The notes under the pieces were generated by a model, which worked only from the letters and a program-made list of their open reading frames with translations, ran no database searches and was not told where the DNA came from. A DNA stretch of 64,000 bases. It comes from Christiangramia salexigens (GTDB lineage Bacteria; Bacteroidota; Bacteroidia; Flavobacteriales; Flavobacteriaceae). The stretch's first letter is position 1, and each line of letters begins with the position of its first letter. The stretch lies in assembly GCF_001889005.1 (NCBI RefSeq), contig NZ_CP018153.1, positions 2,080,501 through 2,144,500 of the forward strand, written 5' to 3'. Made by a program: the position numbers and the translations under genes. Below, in pieces: positions 9,648-18,400 of this stretch.

Positions 9648-11195
9648 TTAGTTGGAAAAACCTTTCAGCCAGCTTTTAAAATCTGTTTCCTTTCTTATCA
9701 AAGTATCAAGTTCTTCAATTGGTATTCTCTTTTGCTCCATACTATCTCTAAACCTAACAGTCACCGAGTTATCCTCCAGTGAATCGTGATCTACGGTAAT
9801 ACAAAGCGGCGTACCAGCTGCATCCTGGCGACGGTAACGTCTCCCAATTGCATCTTTTTCGTCATACTGCACATTGAAGTCCCATTTAAGATCATCTACG
9901 ATCTTTTGAGCCAGTTCAGGTAAGCCATCTTTTTTAACCAATGGCAAAATCGCTGCCTTGGTTGGCGCTAGAACAGCAGGTAATTTCAATACTGTTCTGG
10001 TATTGCCCTCGCCAAGATCTTCCTCTTTTAAAGAAGCAGAAAGTACCGCCAGAAACATCCTATCCAGTCCTATTGACGTTTCAATCACATATGGCACATA
10101 GTTTTCCTTTAATTCAGGATCATAGAATCTTAGCTTTTTCCCTGAATGCTCTTCATGAGCTTTAAGGTCAAAATCTGTTCTGGAATGAATACCCTCAAGT
10201 TCTTTAAATCCAAAAGGAAAATCAAATTCTATATCTGCCGCAGCATTAGCATAGTGAGCCAGCTTTTCATGATCGTGAAAACGATAAAGCTCCTCTCCAA
10301 GCCCCAATGAACGGTGCCAGTTCAATCTGGCTTCCTTCCATTTCTCATACCATTCAAGTTCCTGTCCTGGTCTTACGAAAAACTGCATCTCCATTTGCTC
10401 AAATTCCCGCATTCTAAAAATGAATTGTCTTGCAACGATCTCATTTCTGAAAGCCTTTCCTATCTGAGCAATTCCAAATGGAATTTTCATTCTACCTGTT
10501 TTCTGAACGTTCAGAAAGTTCACAAAGATCCCCTGTGCTGTTTCTGGACGAAGATATAACTGAGTTGCAGAATCTGCTGATGCACCTAATTTGGTACCAA
10601 ACATAAGGTTAAACTGCTTAACGTCTGTCCAGTTCTTTGAACCGGATTCTGGACAAGCGATCTCAAGCTCCTCTATTAAAGACTTTACATCTGCAAGATC
10701 TTCATTAGTAAGAGATTTTGCCAGTCTCTCCAGAATCTGCTTGCGATCACCAAGATAACGCTTAACACGAGGATTAGTTTCCTTATACATTTCCTCGTCA
10801 AAGTCTTCTCCAAACCTCTTTTTGGCTTTTTGGATCTCCTTTTCAGCTTTTTGTAAAAGCTTTTCAGCATGATCCTCTACCAAAACATCGGCTCTGTATC
10901 TTTTCTTGGAATCCTTATTATCAATTAGTGGATCGTTAAAAGCATCTACATGGCCAGAAGCCTTCCATGTGGTTGGATGCATAAGGATAGCCGCATCCAG
11001 CCCTACAATATTCTGATGCAGTTGCGTCATGCTTCTCCACCAGTATTCTTTAATATTCTTCTTTAGTTCTGCTCCGTTCTGTCCATAATCGTAAACAGCG
11101 CTTAATCCATCATAGATTTCGCTGGACCCAAAAATGAACCCATACTCCTTAGCATGGGATACTACGTTTTTAAAAAGATCTTCTTGTTTTGCCAT
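9648..11195 (-). CDS. glyS: Glycine--tRNA ligase (homodimeric type)
   Basis: Charges tRNA-Gly in translation. The 515-residue single-chain class II enzyme is the alpha2 type. Visible: N-terminal YGFIFGSSEIYDG, motif 2 FRNEIVARQFIFRMREFEQ, the RPETAQGIFVNF segment, ETSIGLDRMFLAVL (motif 3 region) and a C-terminal anticodon-binding domain (KAAILPLV onward). The N-terminal insertion with long charged helices is normal for this form. Isolated transcription unit with its own terminator. Confidence 0.97.
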   Translation of the reverse strand: MAKQEDLFKNVVSHAKEYGFIFGSSEIYDGLSAVYDYGQNGAELKKNIKEYWWRSMTQLHQNIVGLDAAILMHPTTWKASGHVDAFNDPLIDNKDSKKRYRADVLVEDHAEKLLQKAEKEIQKAKKRFGEDFDEEMYKETNPRVKRYLGDRKQILERLAKSLTNEDLADVKSLIEELEIACPESGSKNWTDVKQFNLMFGTKLGASADSATQLYLRPETAQGIFVNFLNVQKTGRMKIPFGIAQIGKAFRNEIVARQFIFRMREFEQMEMQFFVRPGQELEWYEKWKEARLNWHRSLGLGEELYRFHDHEKLAHYANAAADIEFDFPFGFKELEGIHSRTDFDLKAHEEHSGKKLRFYDPELKENYVPYVIETSIGLDRMFLAVLSASLKEEDLGEGNTRTVLKLPAVLAPTKAAILPLVKKDGLPELAQKIVDDLKWDFNVQYDEKDAIGRRYRRQDAAGTPLCITVDHDSLEDNSVTVRFRDSMEQKRIPIEELDTLIRKETDFKSWLKGFSN

Positions 11196-11199
11196 AGCG

Positions 11200-11207
11200 C
11201 AAAAATA
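11200..11207 (-). promoter_or_regulatory. Possible -7 element (TATTTTTG) for glyS inside the upstream terminator's T-tract
   Basis: The minus strand reads TATTTTTG, matching the Bacteroidota consensus TAnnTTTG, only 5 bp before the glyS start codon. The same bases are the T-tract of the terminator at 11201-11239. Used as a promoter, it would give an almost leaderless glyS mRNA. The match may be fortuitous. Confidence 0.2.
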
Positions 11208-11239
11208 AAAAAACCGCCCTGAAATACATCCACGGCGGT
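11201..11239 (-). terminator. Rho-independent terminator of the coiled-coil protein gene
   Basis: Stem ACCGCC (11213-11218) with GGCGGT (11234-11239), 15-base loop, followed on the minus strand by TTTTTTTATTTTT. It lies between the coiled-coil gene and glyS. Confidence 0.75.
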
Positions 11240-11259
11240 CTCTATTTTCTTAATTATAA

Positions 11260-12141
11260 CTATCTAAGGTTAAAACTTGCAGTTCCCAGAAGAATCGTTC
11301 CGTTATAAACATACACCTTATAGGTTCCTTCCAGAAGTTTCTCTTCTTTAGTGTTAGCGAGAATACAAACATCTAATTCTTCATTCTCATAATATACTTT
11401 AGAAGCTGCACTATAAACCATGGCTCCACCCTCATGCTGAACCACGATCTCATCGCCTACCAATTCGTTTTCCGGATTGTAAACCTGAACATACATATTT
11501 TTCTCACCGGCTTCTGCAAGATCATTTGCAGTAAGCGTAAAACAGGTTCTTACCTGATCTATTCTACGCGTACGGTCATTTTCAACCAGCTTACCGCTAT
11601 TTCTAACAATCACTCCTTCTCCCGAAAGACTGGTCACTTTTAACCTGGAAGCTTTATCCACTTTAGTTGAAAGACTTTGATTGGTTGTTTTTAAACTATC
11701 AGAGAGTTTGGTGCGCTCCTGCAATGCAACACTGGTGCTATCCAATGAAGTGGAAAGCATTTGATTTTGAGAACTAAGACTATCAACAACTCTAAAAAGC
11801 CTGTCTTTTTCAGATCTTAAATTACCTATCTCTCTTCTATATCTCGAGATCAATACTAAGTTAGCTTCGTTGTCTTTAACTGAATCCAGCAATCTTGAGA
11901 TACGATCACGTGCATTCACAAGGTCCTGATCCATGATCTCATTTTCCTGAATGGCTTCATCATATTTAACGATCAGCTCATTCAATTCATCTTCGATTAC
12001 AGACTTTTCCCTTTGAAGTATTTCTTTATTTTCTTTTTCCTCATTGTAGAATTTGATGGTATAAATACTAAGCGCAATTAAGGCTACAGCGAGAATTCCA
12101 GTCAAAACCTTCAATGCGGTATTGTTTTTCTTTTCAGTCAT
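11260..12141 (-). CDS. Membrane-anchored coiled-coil protein of unknown function
   Basis: A 293-residue protein with one N-terminal transmembrane helix (residues 9-27, VLTGILAVALIALSIYTI). A long coiled coil at about 30-165 is rich in Glu, Leu, Asp, Ser and Asn. The C-terminal beta-rich domain is at about 170-293 (TCFTLTANDLAEAGEKNMYV). No enzymatic motif is visible. It probably projects the C-terminal domain into the periplasm on a coiled-coil stalk. The start is divergent from comF, with 63 bp between. No function is assigned. Confidence 0.85.
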   Translation of the reverse strand: MTEKKNNTALKVLTGILAVALIALSIYTIKFYNEEKENKEILQREKSVIEDELNELIVKYDEAIQENEIMDQDLVNARDRISRLLDSVKDNEANLVLISRYRREIGNLRSEKDRLFRVVDSLSSQNQMLSTSLDSTSVALQERTKLSDSLKTTNQSLSTKVDKASRLKVTSLSGEGVIVRNSGKLVENDRTRRIDQVRTCFTLTANDLAEAGEKNMYVQVYNPENELVGDEIVVQHEGGAMVYSAASKVYYENEELDVCILANTKEEKLLEGTYKVYVYNGTILLGTASFNLR

Positions 12142-12204
12142 TGTTAGTTAGTTTTAGTTCGTAAATTTAATCGTTTAAACAGTTTAGATACAAGGCCTTA
12201 ACAA

Positions 12205-12885
12205 ATGTTTCACGATTTCATCAATCTTCTATACCCCAGTGTTTGCCACATCTGTGAAGCAGAATTGCTGAAAAATGAAGAAATTATTTGTACGAGTTGC
12301 CTGCATGATCTTCCGGTTACCCGATATCACCTTGATAACGAGAACCCTGTAAAAAAAGTATTTTATGGTCGTGTAAAGATAGAAAAAGCCACGGCATTAT
12401 TGCATTTTAGAAAAAAAGCCGGCGTTCAGCAACTCATCCACGACCTTAAATATCGGGGGCACAAAGAAATAGGAGTGTATTTCGGCAAATGGATAGGCAC
12501 AGAACTGGCTGAAAATCCTGAGTTCAGAAGCATCGATATTGTCCTGCCAGTGCCATTACATAAATCTAAATTAAAGCAAAGAGGCTACAACCAGGTAGAG
12601 GAATTTGGAAGAGAGATCGCCAAAAAACTTAATATTCCGTACTATGATGATATTCTCCTGAAGGTAAATGCCACACAAACTCAAACATTAAAAGGCAGGA
12701 TATCTCGCTGGGGTAAAATAGAAGAAACCCTATGCATTCAAAATCCCGAAAAAGCAGCCGGCAAGCATATTCTTATTGTTGACGATCTTGTGACCACCGG
12801 AGCTACACTGGAAGCCTGCGCCCATAAAGTCCTGGAGATCCCGGGAACTAAAGTAAGTGTGGCCACTATTGCAATTACAGATTAG
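12205..12885 (+). CDS. comF: ComF family phosphoribosyltransferase-like protein
   Basis: ComF-family proteins are linked to DNA uptake and recombination in competent bacteria; their biochemical role in Bacteroidota is unclear. The N-terminal double zinc-binding motif is CHICEAE and CTSC (residues 11-32). The C-terminal phosphoribosyltransferase domain has the PRPP-binding loop ILIVDDLVTTGATLEAC near residue 190 and VLPVPLHKSKLKQRGYNQ. The 226-residue length is typical. It heads a plus-strand pair with the Ig-like lipoprotein gene 57 bp downstream. Confidence 0.93.
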   Translation: MFHDFINLLYPSVCHICEAELLKNEEIICTSCLHDLPVTRYHLDNENPVKKVFYGRVKIEKATALLHFRKKAGVQQLIHDLKYRGHKEIGVYFGKWIGTELAENPEFRSIDIVLPVPLHKSKLKQRGYNQVEEFGREIAKKLNIPYYDDILLKVNATQTQTLKGRISRWGKIEETLCIQNPEKAAGKHILIVDDLVTTGATLEACAHKVLEIPGTKVSVATIAITD

Positions 12886-12942
12886 ACCTTGCGTTGTAAT
12901 TCAAAATAATTGTTTCTTTGCTAAAGATTTCATTTTTCCTTT

Positions 12943-14544
12943 ATGAGAAAGATTCCCGGATTTATAATTGTATTACTCCTAAGCCTTAGCCTTGTACAAT
13001 GCGCTAAAAAAGGAATGCCAGAAGGCGGACCTATAGATGAGGAACCTCCGAAATTCATCAGGGCTAATCCTGAAAATTATACGACCAATTTTAAGGAAAA
13101 AGAAATCAGAATATTCTTTGATGAATACATTAAGCTGGATAAACCTCAGCAACAGATCATCATTTCACCTCCCATGGATCCAAAACCAAATATTATGCCT
13201 TTGGGGGGAGCCAGGAAAGATGTGAAAATCGAAATATTTGATACGCTTTCTGAAAATACCACCTACACCATTAACTTCGGAAAAAGTATTGTAGATAATA
13301 ATGAAGGGAACCCCTTTGATTATTTTAAATATGTGTTTTCCACAGGCGCTTATATAGATTCTCTAAGCCTAAGCGGAAGTGTTGCAGACGCAAGTCTTAA
13401 AGCTCCAAAAACACCTATTTCGGTTTTTCTTTATGAATTGGATTCAAGCTTTACAGATTCTGTAGTTTTTAAAAAGACCCCAAGATATGTCACCTATTCC
13501 AAAGACAGCACCTTTACATTCTCTCTGGAAAATCTAAAGGAAGGCACCTATCGCATGGTAGGGATTCAGGACAATAATAACAACTACCTGTACAATCCAA
13601 AAAGCGAAAAAATAGGCTTTATTGGGCACAACATAAATATTCCTACAGACAGTACATATAAATTGACCGTATTTAAGGAAAAGCTGAAATTCAATCCTAA
13701 AAGACCAGCTCATTTTAAGGGCCATCAGATCCTGTTTGGGTATGAAGGCAGTACAGATCTGGATAGTCTTAAGATCGACCTCCTTACCAGTAAACCTGAA
13801 GGTTTTAAGGCCAGGATCATTAAAGACCCTAAAAAAGACAGCCTATATTACTGGTACAACATTAGACCGGAATCGGACAGTTTATTATTTGAAATTTCAA
13901 CTCTGGAGACCAGAGATACTTTACTTGCAAGATTAGGAAAGCTGGAAAGGGATTCTCTCAAGGTGTCTACTGAAAATGGTAGTATTAATACCGATTTCAG
14001 GTTTAAAGCTACTACCCCTATTGTTCGCTTTAATGATAGTCTGGTTAAAATTACCGGAAAGGATTCTTTGGAAGTACCCTTTACTTCAGAATTCAACCCC
14101 TTAAAAAATGAGGTGATTATCAGATTCAACAAAGAACCGGAAAGTGAATATAAAGTCTCTGCAATGCCGGGAGCGATCATCGATCTTTTTGAGGCTAAAA
14201 ACGACAGTTTGGTTAAAAACGTAAAGACAAAGGCTTTATCTGAATATGGTTCCATTATCATCAACCTTCAAAACGTAAAGTCTTATCCTATAGTTGTCCA
14301 ACTAACAAATACCAAAGGAGAGGTGCAGGAAGAACAATATTCCACAGAGCCTAAAACCTTCAATTTCAGATATCTTAGTCCGGGAAATTTTCTGGTCAGA
14401 GTGATCTATGACAGCAATGAAAATGGACAATGGGACACAGGAAATTACCTTGAAAAAAGGCAACCCGAGATCATCAAATATTTTTCTGACACCCTGGAAG
14501 TGAGACCAAACTGGGATATCAATCAGTCTATAATTCTAGACTAA
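12943..14544 (+). CDS. Lipoprotein with N-terminal bacterial Ig-like (Big_5) domain
   Basis: A 533-residue envelope protein. The lipoprotein signal is MRKIPGFIIVLLLSLSLVQC with lipobox LVQC. After a short linker (GGPIDEEPPKFIRANP) comes a Big_5/SbsA-type Ig-like domain, residues 30-130 (IRIFFDEYIKL, YTINFGKSIVDNNEGN). Beta-rich segments follow, and the C-terminus (LVRVIYDSNENGQWDTGNY) resembles an outer-membrane-associated beta-sandwich. No catalytic motif is visible. Its last 17 bp overlap the convergent amidase gene. Confidence 0.88.
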   Translation: MRKIPGFIIVLLLSLSLVQCAKKGMPEGGPIDEEPPKFIRANPENYTTNFKEKEIRIFFDEYIKLDKPQQQIIISPPMDPKPNIMPLGGARKDVKIEIFDTLSENTTYTINFGKSIVDNNEGNPFDYFKYVFSTGAYIDSLSLSGSVADASLKAPKTPISVFLYELDSSFTDSVVFKKTPRYVTYSKDSTFTFSLENLKEGTYRMVGIQDNNNNYLYNPKSEKIGFIGHNINIPTDSTYKLTVFKEKLKFNPKRPAHFKGHQILFGYEGSTDLDSLKIDLLTSKPEGFKARIIKDPKKDSLYYWYNIRPESDSLLFEISTLETRDTLLARLGKLERDSLKVSTENGSINTDFRFKATTPIVRFNDSLVKITGKDSLEVPFTSEFNPLKNEVIIRFNKEPESEYKVSAMPGAIIDLFEAKNDSLVKNVKTKALSEYGSIIINLQNVKSYPIVVQLTNTKGEVQEEQYSTEPKTFNFRYLSPGNFLVRVIYDSNENGQWDTGNYLEKRQPEIIKYFSDTLEVRPNWDINQSIILD

Positions 14545-15310
14545 ATTTATCTCTGTCCTGTAAAAATTTCAGCTTCTTTCTGGTTTCATGGAGACTATCC
14601 TTTTCAAGGCTTACTTCTTTTACGAATTCTTCCTCACGGTTCAATTCGGTAAGAGGTTTGCCAAGGCAGTCATAGACAGCTGAGTGACCGTTATAAACAT
14701 AGCCATCACCATCTTCTCCGGTTCTGTTCACCCCAATGCAATAACTCATATTTTCTATAGCTCTTGCCTTTAACAACGCGTCCCAGGCATCAACCCTTTT
14801 TCTTGGCCAGTTAGCCACATAAATAAGCAGGTCATAATCATCGGTGTTTCTTGCCCATACCGGAAAACGAAGATCATAACAAACCAGGGGCATGATCTTC
14901 CATCCTTTAAATTCCACTATAAGACGCTTTTTTCCTGCAGTATAGGTCTGATCCTCCTTTGCCAAAGTAAAGGTATGCCGCTTATCGTATAATTTGTATG
15001 AGCCATCGGGATAGACAAAATACAGTCGGTTGTAATAATTATCATCTTCACCAATAATCACACTCCCTGTAACCGCGGCGTTTTTAAGGTCTGCTTTCTC
15101 ACGCATCCAATTTAAGGTATCACCCTCTGTTTGTTCTGCCAGAATTTTTGCATTCATACTAAATCCTGTAGTAAACATTTCTGGCAGGATGATAAGATCT
15201 ACCTCATCAGAAAGCTTATTGATCTCCTTTCCTAACAGATCTCTGTTGGCATCTGAATCTTCCCATTTAAGATCGGGCTGAATTATTGCTGTATTTAAAA
15301 TTTCACTCAT
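14528..15310 (-). CDS. Nitrilase-superfamily amidase (omega-amidase/YafV-like)
   Basis: Hydrolyses a C-N bond; the closest known type is probably omega-amidase (2-oxoglutaramate or 2-oxosuccinamate). The Glu-Lys-Cys triad is visible: Glu in ILPEMFTTGFSM, Lys in LYDKRHTF, Cys in MPLVCYDLRFPVW. The 260-residue length fits. The ATG at 15310 is preferred over an in-frame TTG at 15316. It overlaps the 3' end of the convergent lipoprotein gene. Confidence 0.92.
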   Translation of the reverse strand: MSEILNTAIIQPDLKWEDSDANRDLLGKEINKLSDEVDLIILPEMFTTGFSMNAKILAEQTEGDTLNWMREKADLKNAAVTGSVIIGEDDNYYNRLYFVYPDGSYKLYDKRHTFTLAKEDQTYTAGKKRLIVEFKGWKIMPLVCYDLRFPVWARNTDDYDLLIYVANWPRKRVDAWDALLKARAIENMSYCIGVNRTGEDGDGYVYNGHSAVYDCLGKPLTELNREEEFVKEVSLEKDSLHETRKKLKFLQDRDKFSLEL

Positions 15311-15415
15311 ACTCAAAATTATTAATTTTTGAAGGACCTATGTCAAATCCTTGTTAAATGATTGGACATAATCCCGTTAATAAATAGTTTTAATGAAGAA
15401 ATATGTAATTGGATT

Positions 15416-15919
15416 ATGAGCATCACCACCTATTTAAAAAATGATTCCAGCCTTTCCAAAACAGGAAGAAGTTTAATTTCCGGGTTTGTTGGAGGCCTTG
15501 CAGGAGCCGCAGTGAAAAGTGTTATTGAACAATTTTTACCCGTTAGAAAGGTTGACGATAAGTCTGCACAGATGAGGATCGTAGATGATCTTTCAACGAA
15601 AATCACCGGCACACCTATAAGCACCGAAAATGAAGCTATGGCAGAACAATTGGTTAACCTTCCGGTTGGTGGATCTTTAGGTGCTGCATATGGTTACGGA
15701 AAAAAAGACCGGTTAGGATTAAAACCGATGGATGGTGTTATTTTTGGAGCAACCACCTGGGCTTCTACCCACGAAACTTCTCTTCCTATTCTTGGCCTTG
15801 AGCCGAAACCTACAGATGTTCCAGTAAAAATGCAGTTAAATGAGCTTTTCGCACATGTGGCTTTTGGTGTAACTCTGGAACTCGTAAGGCATTATGTTGA
15901 TAAACAATTGAGAGAATAA
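15416..15919 (+). CDS. DUF1440/YagU-like membrane protein
   Basis: A 167-residue protein with Gly/Ala-rich hydrophobic segments (LISGFVGGLAGAAVKSVIE, VGGSLGAAYGYG, GVIFGATTWAS), typical of the YagU/DUF1440 inner-membrane family. YagU has been tied to acid tolerance in E. coli; the role here is unknown. The ATG at 15416 was chosen. The frame extends to a TTG at 15362, which would add 18 weakly conserved residues. It ends one base before the convergent helicase stop. Confidence 0.75.
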   Translation: MSITTYLKNDSSLSKTGRSLISGFVGGLAGAAVKSVIEQFLPVRKVDDKSAQMRIVDDLSTKITGTPISTENEAMAEQLVNLPVGGSLGAAYGYGKKDRLGLKPMDGVIFGATTWASTHETSLPILGLEPKPTDVPVKMQLNELFAHVAFGVTLELVRHYVDKQLRE

Positions 15920-18388
15920 TTAGTTCTCTAATTGCTGAAGCATTCTTTTTATGCGGTCTTCAAGCTTTTCTGAAGATAATTTCTCCCTTAACCTGTCGGT
16001 AATTATCGGGAAAGAAAATGGTGTAGGCTTTTCGCATTTTTTCCATACTATATTTTGGGAATGAATGCGCTCCAGGGACTCCCTTAGCCTTCCTTCTTCA
16101 AGTTGATGCTCAAAGGTTTCTCTGAAAGCTTGCTGGTATAGCAAATTATCGTTCTCATAATCCCTGAAAACGCTGAATAACAATTGCGAATTAGACTGAA
16201 GGTGCTTGTTCTTCACAAGCTTATTAGGGTAACCCGTAAAGACCAGACCGGCCACAACTGCTATATCCCTGAATTTTCTTCTGGCCATTTCGGTAGCATT
16301 CAAACTTTTATAAAGATCATCCATCAGGTATTCTGAACTAAAGAGATCGTTATCCAAAACTTGCTGCATATCGATTTCCTGATCTGACAATAGTTCAAAC
16401 CCATAGTCATTAAAGGCGATGGAAAAACTAATTGGGCTAAGAAGACTAATACGGTAGGCAAGAAGACTTCCCAAGGCTTCATGCACAAATCTACCTTCAA
16501 ACGGATAAAAAATAGCATGAAAGCCTTCCCTCGTCTTAAAACTCTCGATCAGGAATTCATTATTCTTAGGAATGATAGATTCTCTTTTTTGTCTTTTAAA
16601 TATGGATTTTAATGCCGTCAATTCTCTGGACCTACTTTCCTTTTCACCAAGAGTGGCTGCTAGGTACATTTCCTGTCGTAAAAGTTCACTCATTTGAGCC
16701 GAGAAGGTCATCCGTCCACCCTGCCAGCTGGGTACTTTGGAGGTTTTTTTACTGGATTTTCTAACAAGCACCTGCATATTCTTAATATGCACCAATTCAA
16801 GGATCCCACCCGCAAATGTAAAAGTGTCTCCGGGTTTAAGTTTTGAAACGAACCATTCTTCAATCGTTCCAATATATCCACCCTTCATATATTTTACACT
16901 CAACATGGCATCACTTACTATAGTACCTATTTGCAGCCTGTGCCTCATAGCTACCGCCCTGTTATTAATTTTAAACGTTCCGTCCTCTTTTATTTCAACT
17001 TTTTTGTATTCGTCATAAGCCTGTAGACTCTGACTTCCTTTGGTAATAAAATTCAGGATCCAGCGCCATTCATCTTCCGTGATTCCCTGAAAACAAAAGG
17101 TAGAGGCAATTTCGGGATAAATATCTTTAGGTAAGAATCCATCAGAAACAGCCAGGGTGTTAAGGTATTGAACCAGCACATCATAGCTCATTAAGTAAGG
17201 AATACGATCTTCCACTGCTTTTTTCTCCACTGCTTTTTGCAAAGCTGAAGCCTCTATAAGTTCTATGGCATGCGTAGGCAGGAAATGTATCATACTCTCT
17301 TTTCCCGGCTGATGGCCGCTACGACCTGCTCTTTGAAGAAACCTCGCTACTCCTTTTGGACCTCCAATTTGAATGATGGTCTCTACCGGAGCAAAATCCA
17401 CACCCAGATCCAGGCTGGAAGTACATACCACCGCCTTTAAACTTTCATTTCTAATAGCCTGCTCAACCCATAATCTGGTTTCTTTATTAATACTCCCATG
17501 ATGCATGGCGACTTCACCGGCAAATTCAGGGTATTTATTCATCAATTTTTGAAACCACAATTCACATTGAGATCTGGTATTGGTAAAAAGAAGGGTAGTT
17601 CGTGAGTTTTTAATAATAGGGACTACCTCATCGAGCAGATGGAGCCCCAAATGTCCCCGCCAGGGAAATTTTTCCATTTTAGCCGGAATAATAGATCTTA
17701 CATTGATCTTCTTTTTAATATTTGCCCTGATCATCACGGAATTATCCAAAGCTTCTGAATCTGGTCCAAGCAGAACCTCCCTCGCCTGTTGCAAATTTCC
17801 GATGGTCGCAGATATCCCCCAGATACGAAGGTCTTTTGAAATGGTTTTTACTCTGGAAAGTCCGAGTTCTACCTGAACTCCCCTTTTGGTTCCCAGAAGT
17901 TCATGCCATTCATCAACAACCACTGCCTGAAGATCTTTGAACATCTTTGGATAATTTTTAGAAGACAATAAAAGATGTAAACTTTCAGGAGTAGTGATCA
18001 GAAGATCTGGCATGGATTTCTTTTGTGCCGCCCGTTCCTTTTGAGGCGTGTCCCCCGTTCTAATTCCAACCGTGAACTTAGTGCCCATCTCTTCGGCAAA
18101 TCGACTGGCAGCCTGTTCGATCTCAACCGAGAGTGCTCTTAGAGGTGTGATCCAGATCGCCTTTAACCCCTTCTTATGTTTGGTCTTAAAGTCTGGGTTC
18201 TTTTTTATATAGTCCAAAACTATTGGCACCCATAAGGCATAGGTTTTACCGCTCCCAGTAGGTGCATTTAATAGCCCGTTCTTTTTTTGCAAATATGCAG
18301 TCCAGGTATCTTTTTGAAATTTGAATGGCTTCCAGTCCTGATCCGTAAACCAATTATTGGCAAGTTGTAAAAGTTCTTGGCGCTTCAT
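15920..18388 (-). CDS. Ligase-associated DEXH-box helicase (Lhr-like)
   Basis: An 822-residue ATP-dependent helicase of the Lhr-like group found with a bacterial ATP-dependent ligase and an MBL exonuclease in a DNA-damage operon. Motifs: Walker A NAPTGSGKTYALW (residue 40 area), ITPLRALSVEIEQA, TTPESLHLLLS, DEXH box VVVDEWHELLG, GISATIGN, and motif VI QRAGRSGHQPGK. The C-terminal half is the Lhr-specific extension. Third gene of the operon, 12 bp after the ligase. Role by family: strand separation or end processing in repair. Confidence 0.94.
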   Translation of the reverse strand: MKRQELLQLANNWFTDQDWKPFKFQKDTWTAYLQKKNGLLNAPTGSGKTYALWVPIVLDYIKKNPDFKTKHKKGLKAIWITPLRALSVEIEQAASRFAEEMGTKFTVGIRTGDTPQKERAAQKKSMPDLLITTPESLHLLLSSKNYPKMFKDLQAVVVDEWHELLGTKRGVQVELGLSRVKTISKDLRIWGISATIGNLQQAREVLLGPDSEALDNSVMIRANIKKKINVRSIIPAKMEKFPWRGHLGLHLLDEVVPIIKNSRTTLLFTNTRSQCELWFQKLMNKYPEFAGEVAMHHGSINKETRLWVEQAIRNESLKAVVCTSSLDLGVDFAPVETIIQIGGPKGVARFLQRAGRSGHQPGKESMIHFLPTHAIELIEASALQKAVEKKAVEDRIPYLMSYDVLVQYLNTLAVSDGFLPKDIYPEIASTFCFQGITEDEWRWILNFITKGSQSLQAYDEYKKVEIKEDGTFKINNRAVAMRHRLQIGTIVSDAMLSVKYMKGGYIGTIEEWFVSKLKPGDTFTFAGGILELVHIKNMQVLVRKSSKKTSKVPSWQGGRMTFSAQMSELLRQEMYLAATLGEKESRSRELTALKSIFKRQKRESIIPKNNEFLIESFKTREGFHAIFYPFEGRFVHEALGSLLAYRISLLSPISFSIAFNDYGFELLSDQEIDMQQVLDNDLFSSEYLMDDLYKSLNATEMARRKFRDIAVVAGLVFTGYPNKLVKNKHLQSNSQLLFSVFRDYENDNLLYQQAFRETFEHQLEEGRLRESLERIHSQNIVWKKCEKPTPFSFPIITDRLREKLSSEKLEDRIKRMLQQLEN

Positions 18389-18400
18389 GATACCACGGGA

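Noticed and set aside
13848..14264. 138-codon minus-strand frame inside the Ig-like lipoprotein gene
   Set aside because: The plus-strand frame is complete, with signal and domain; the antisense product has no recognisable features.
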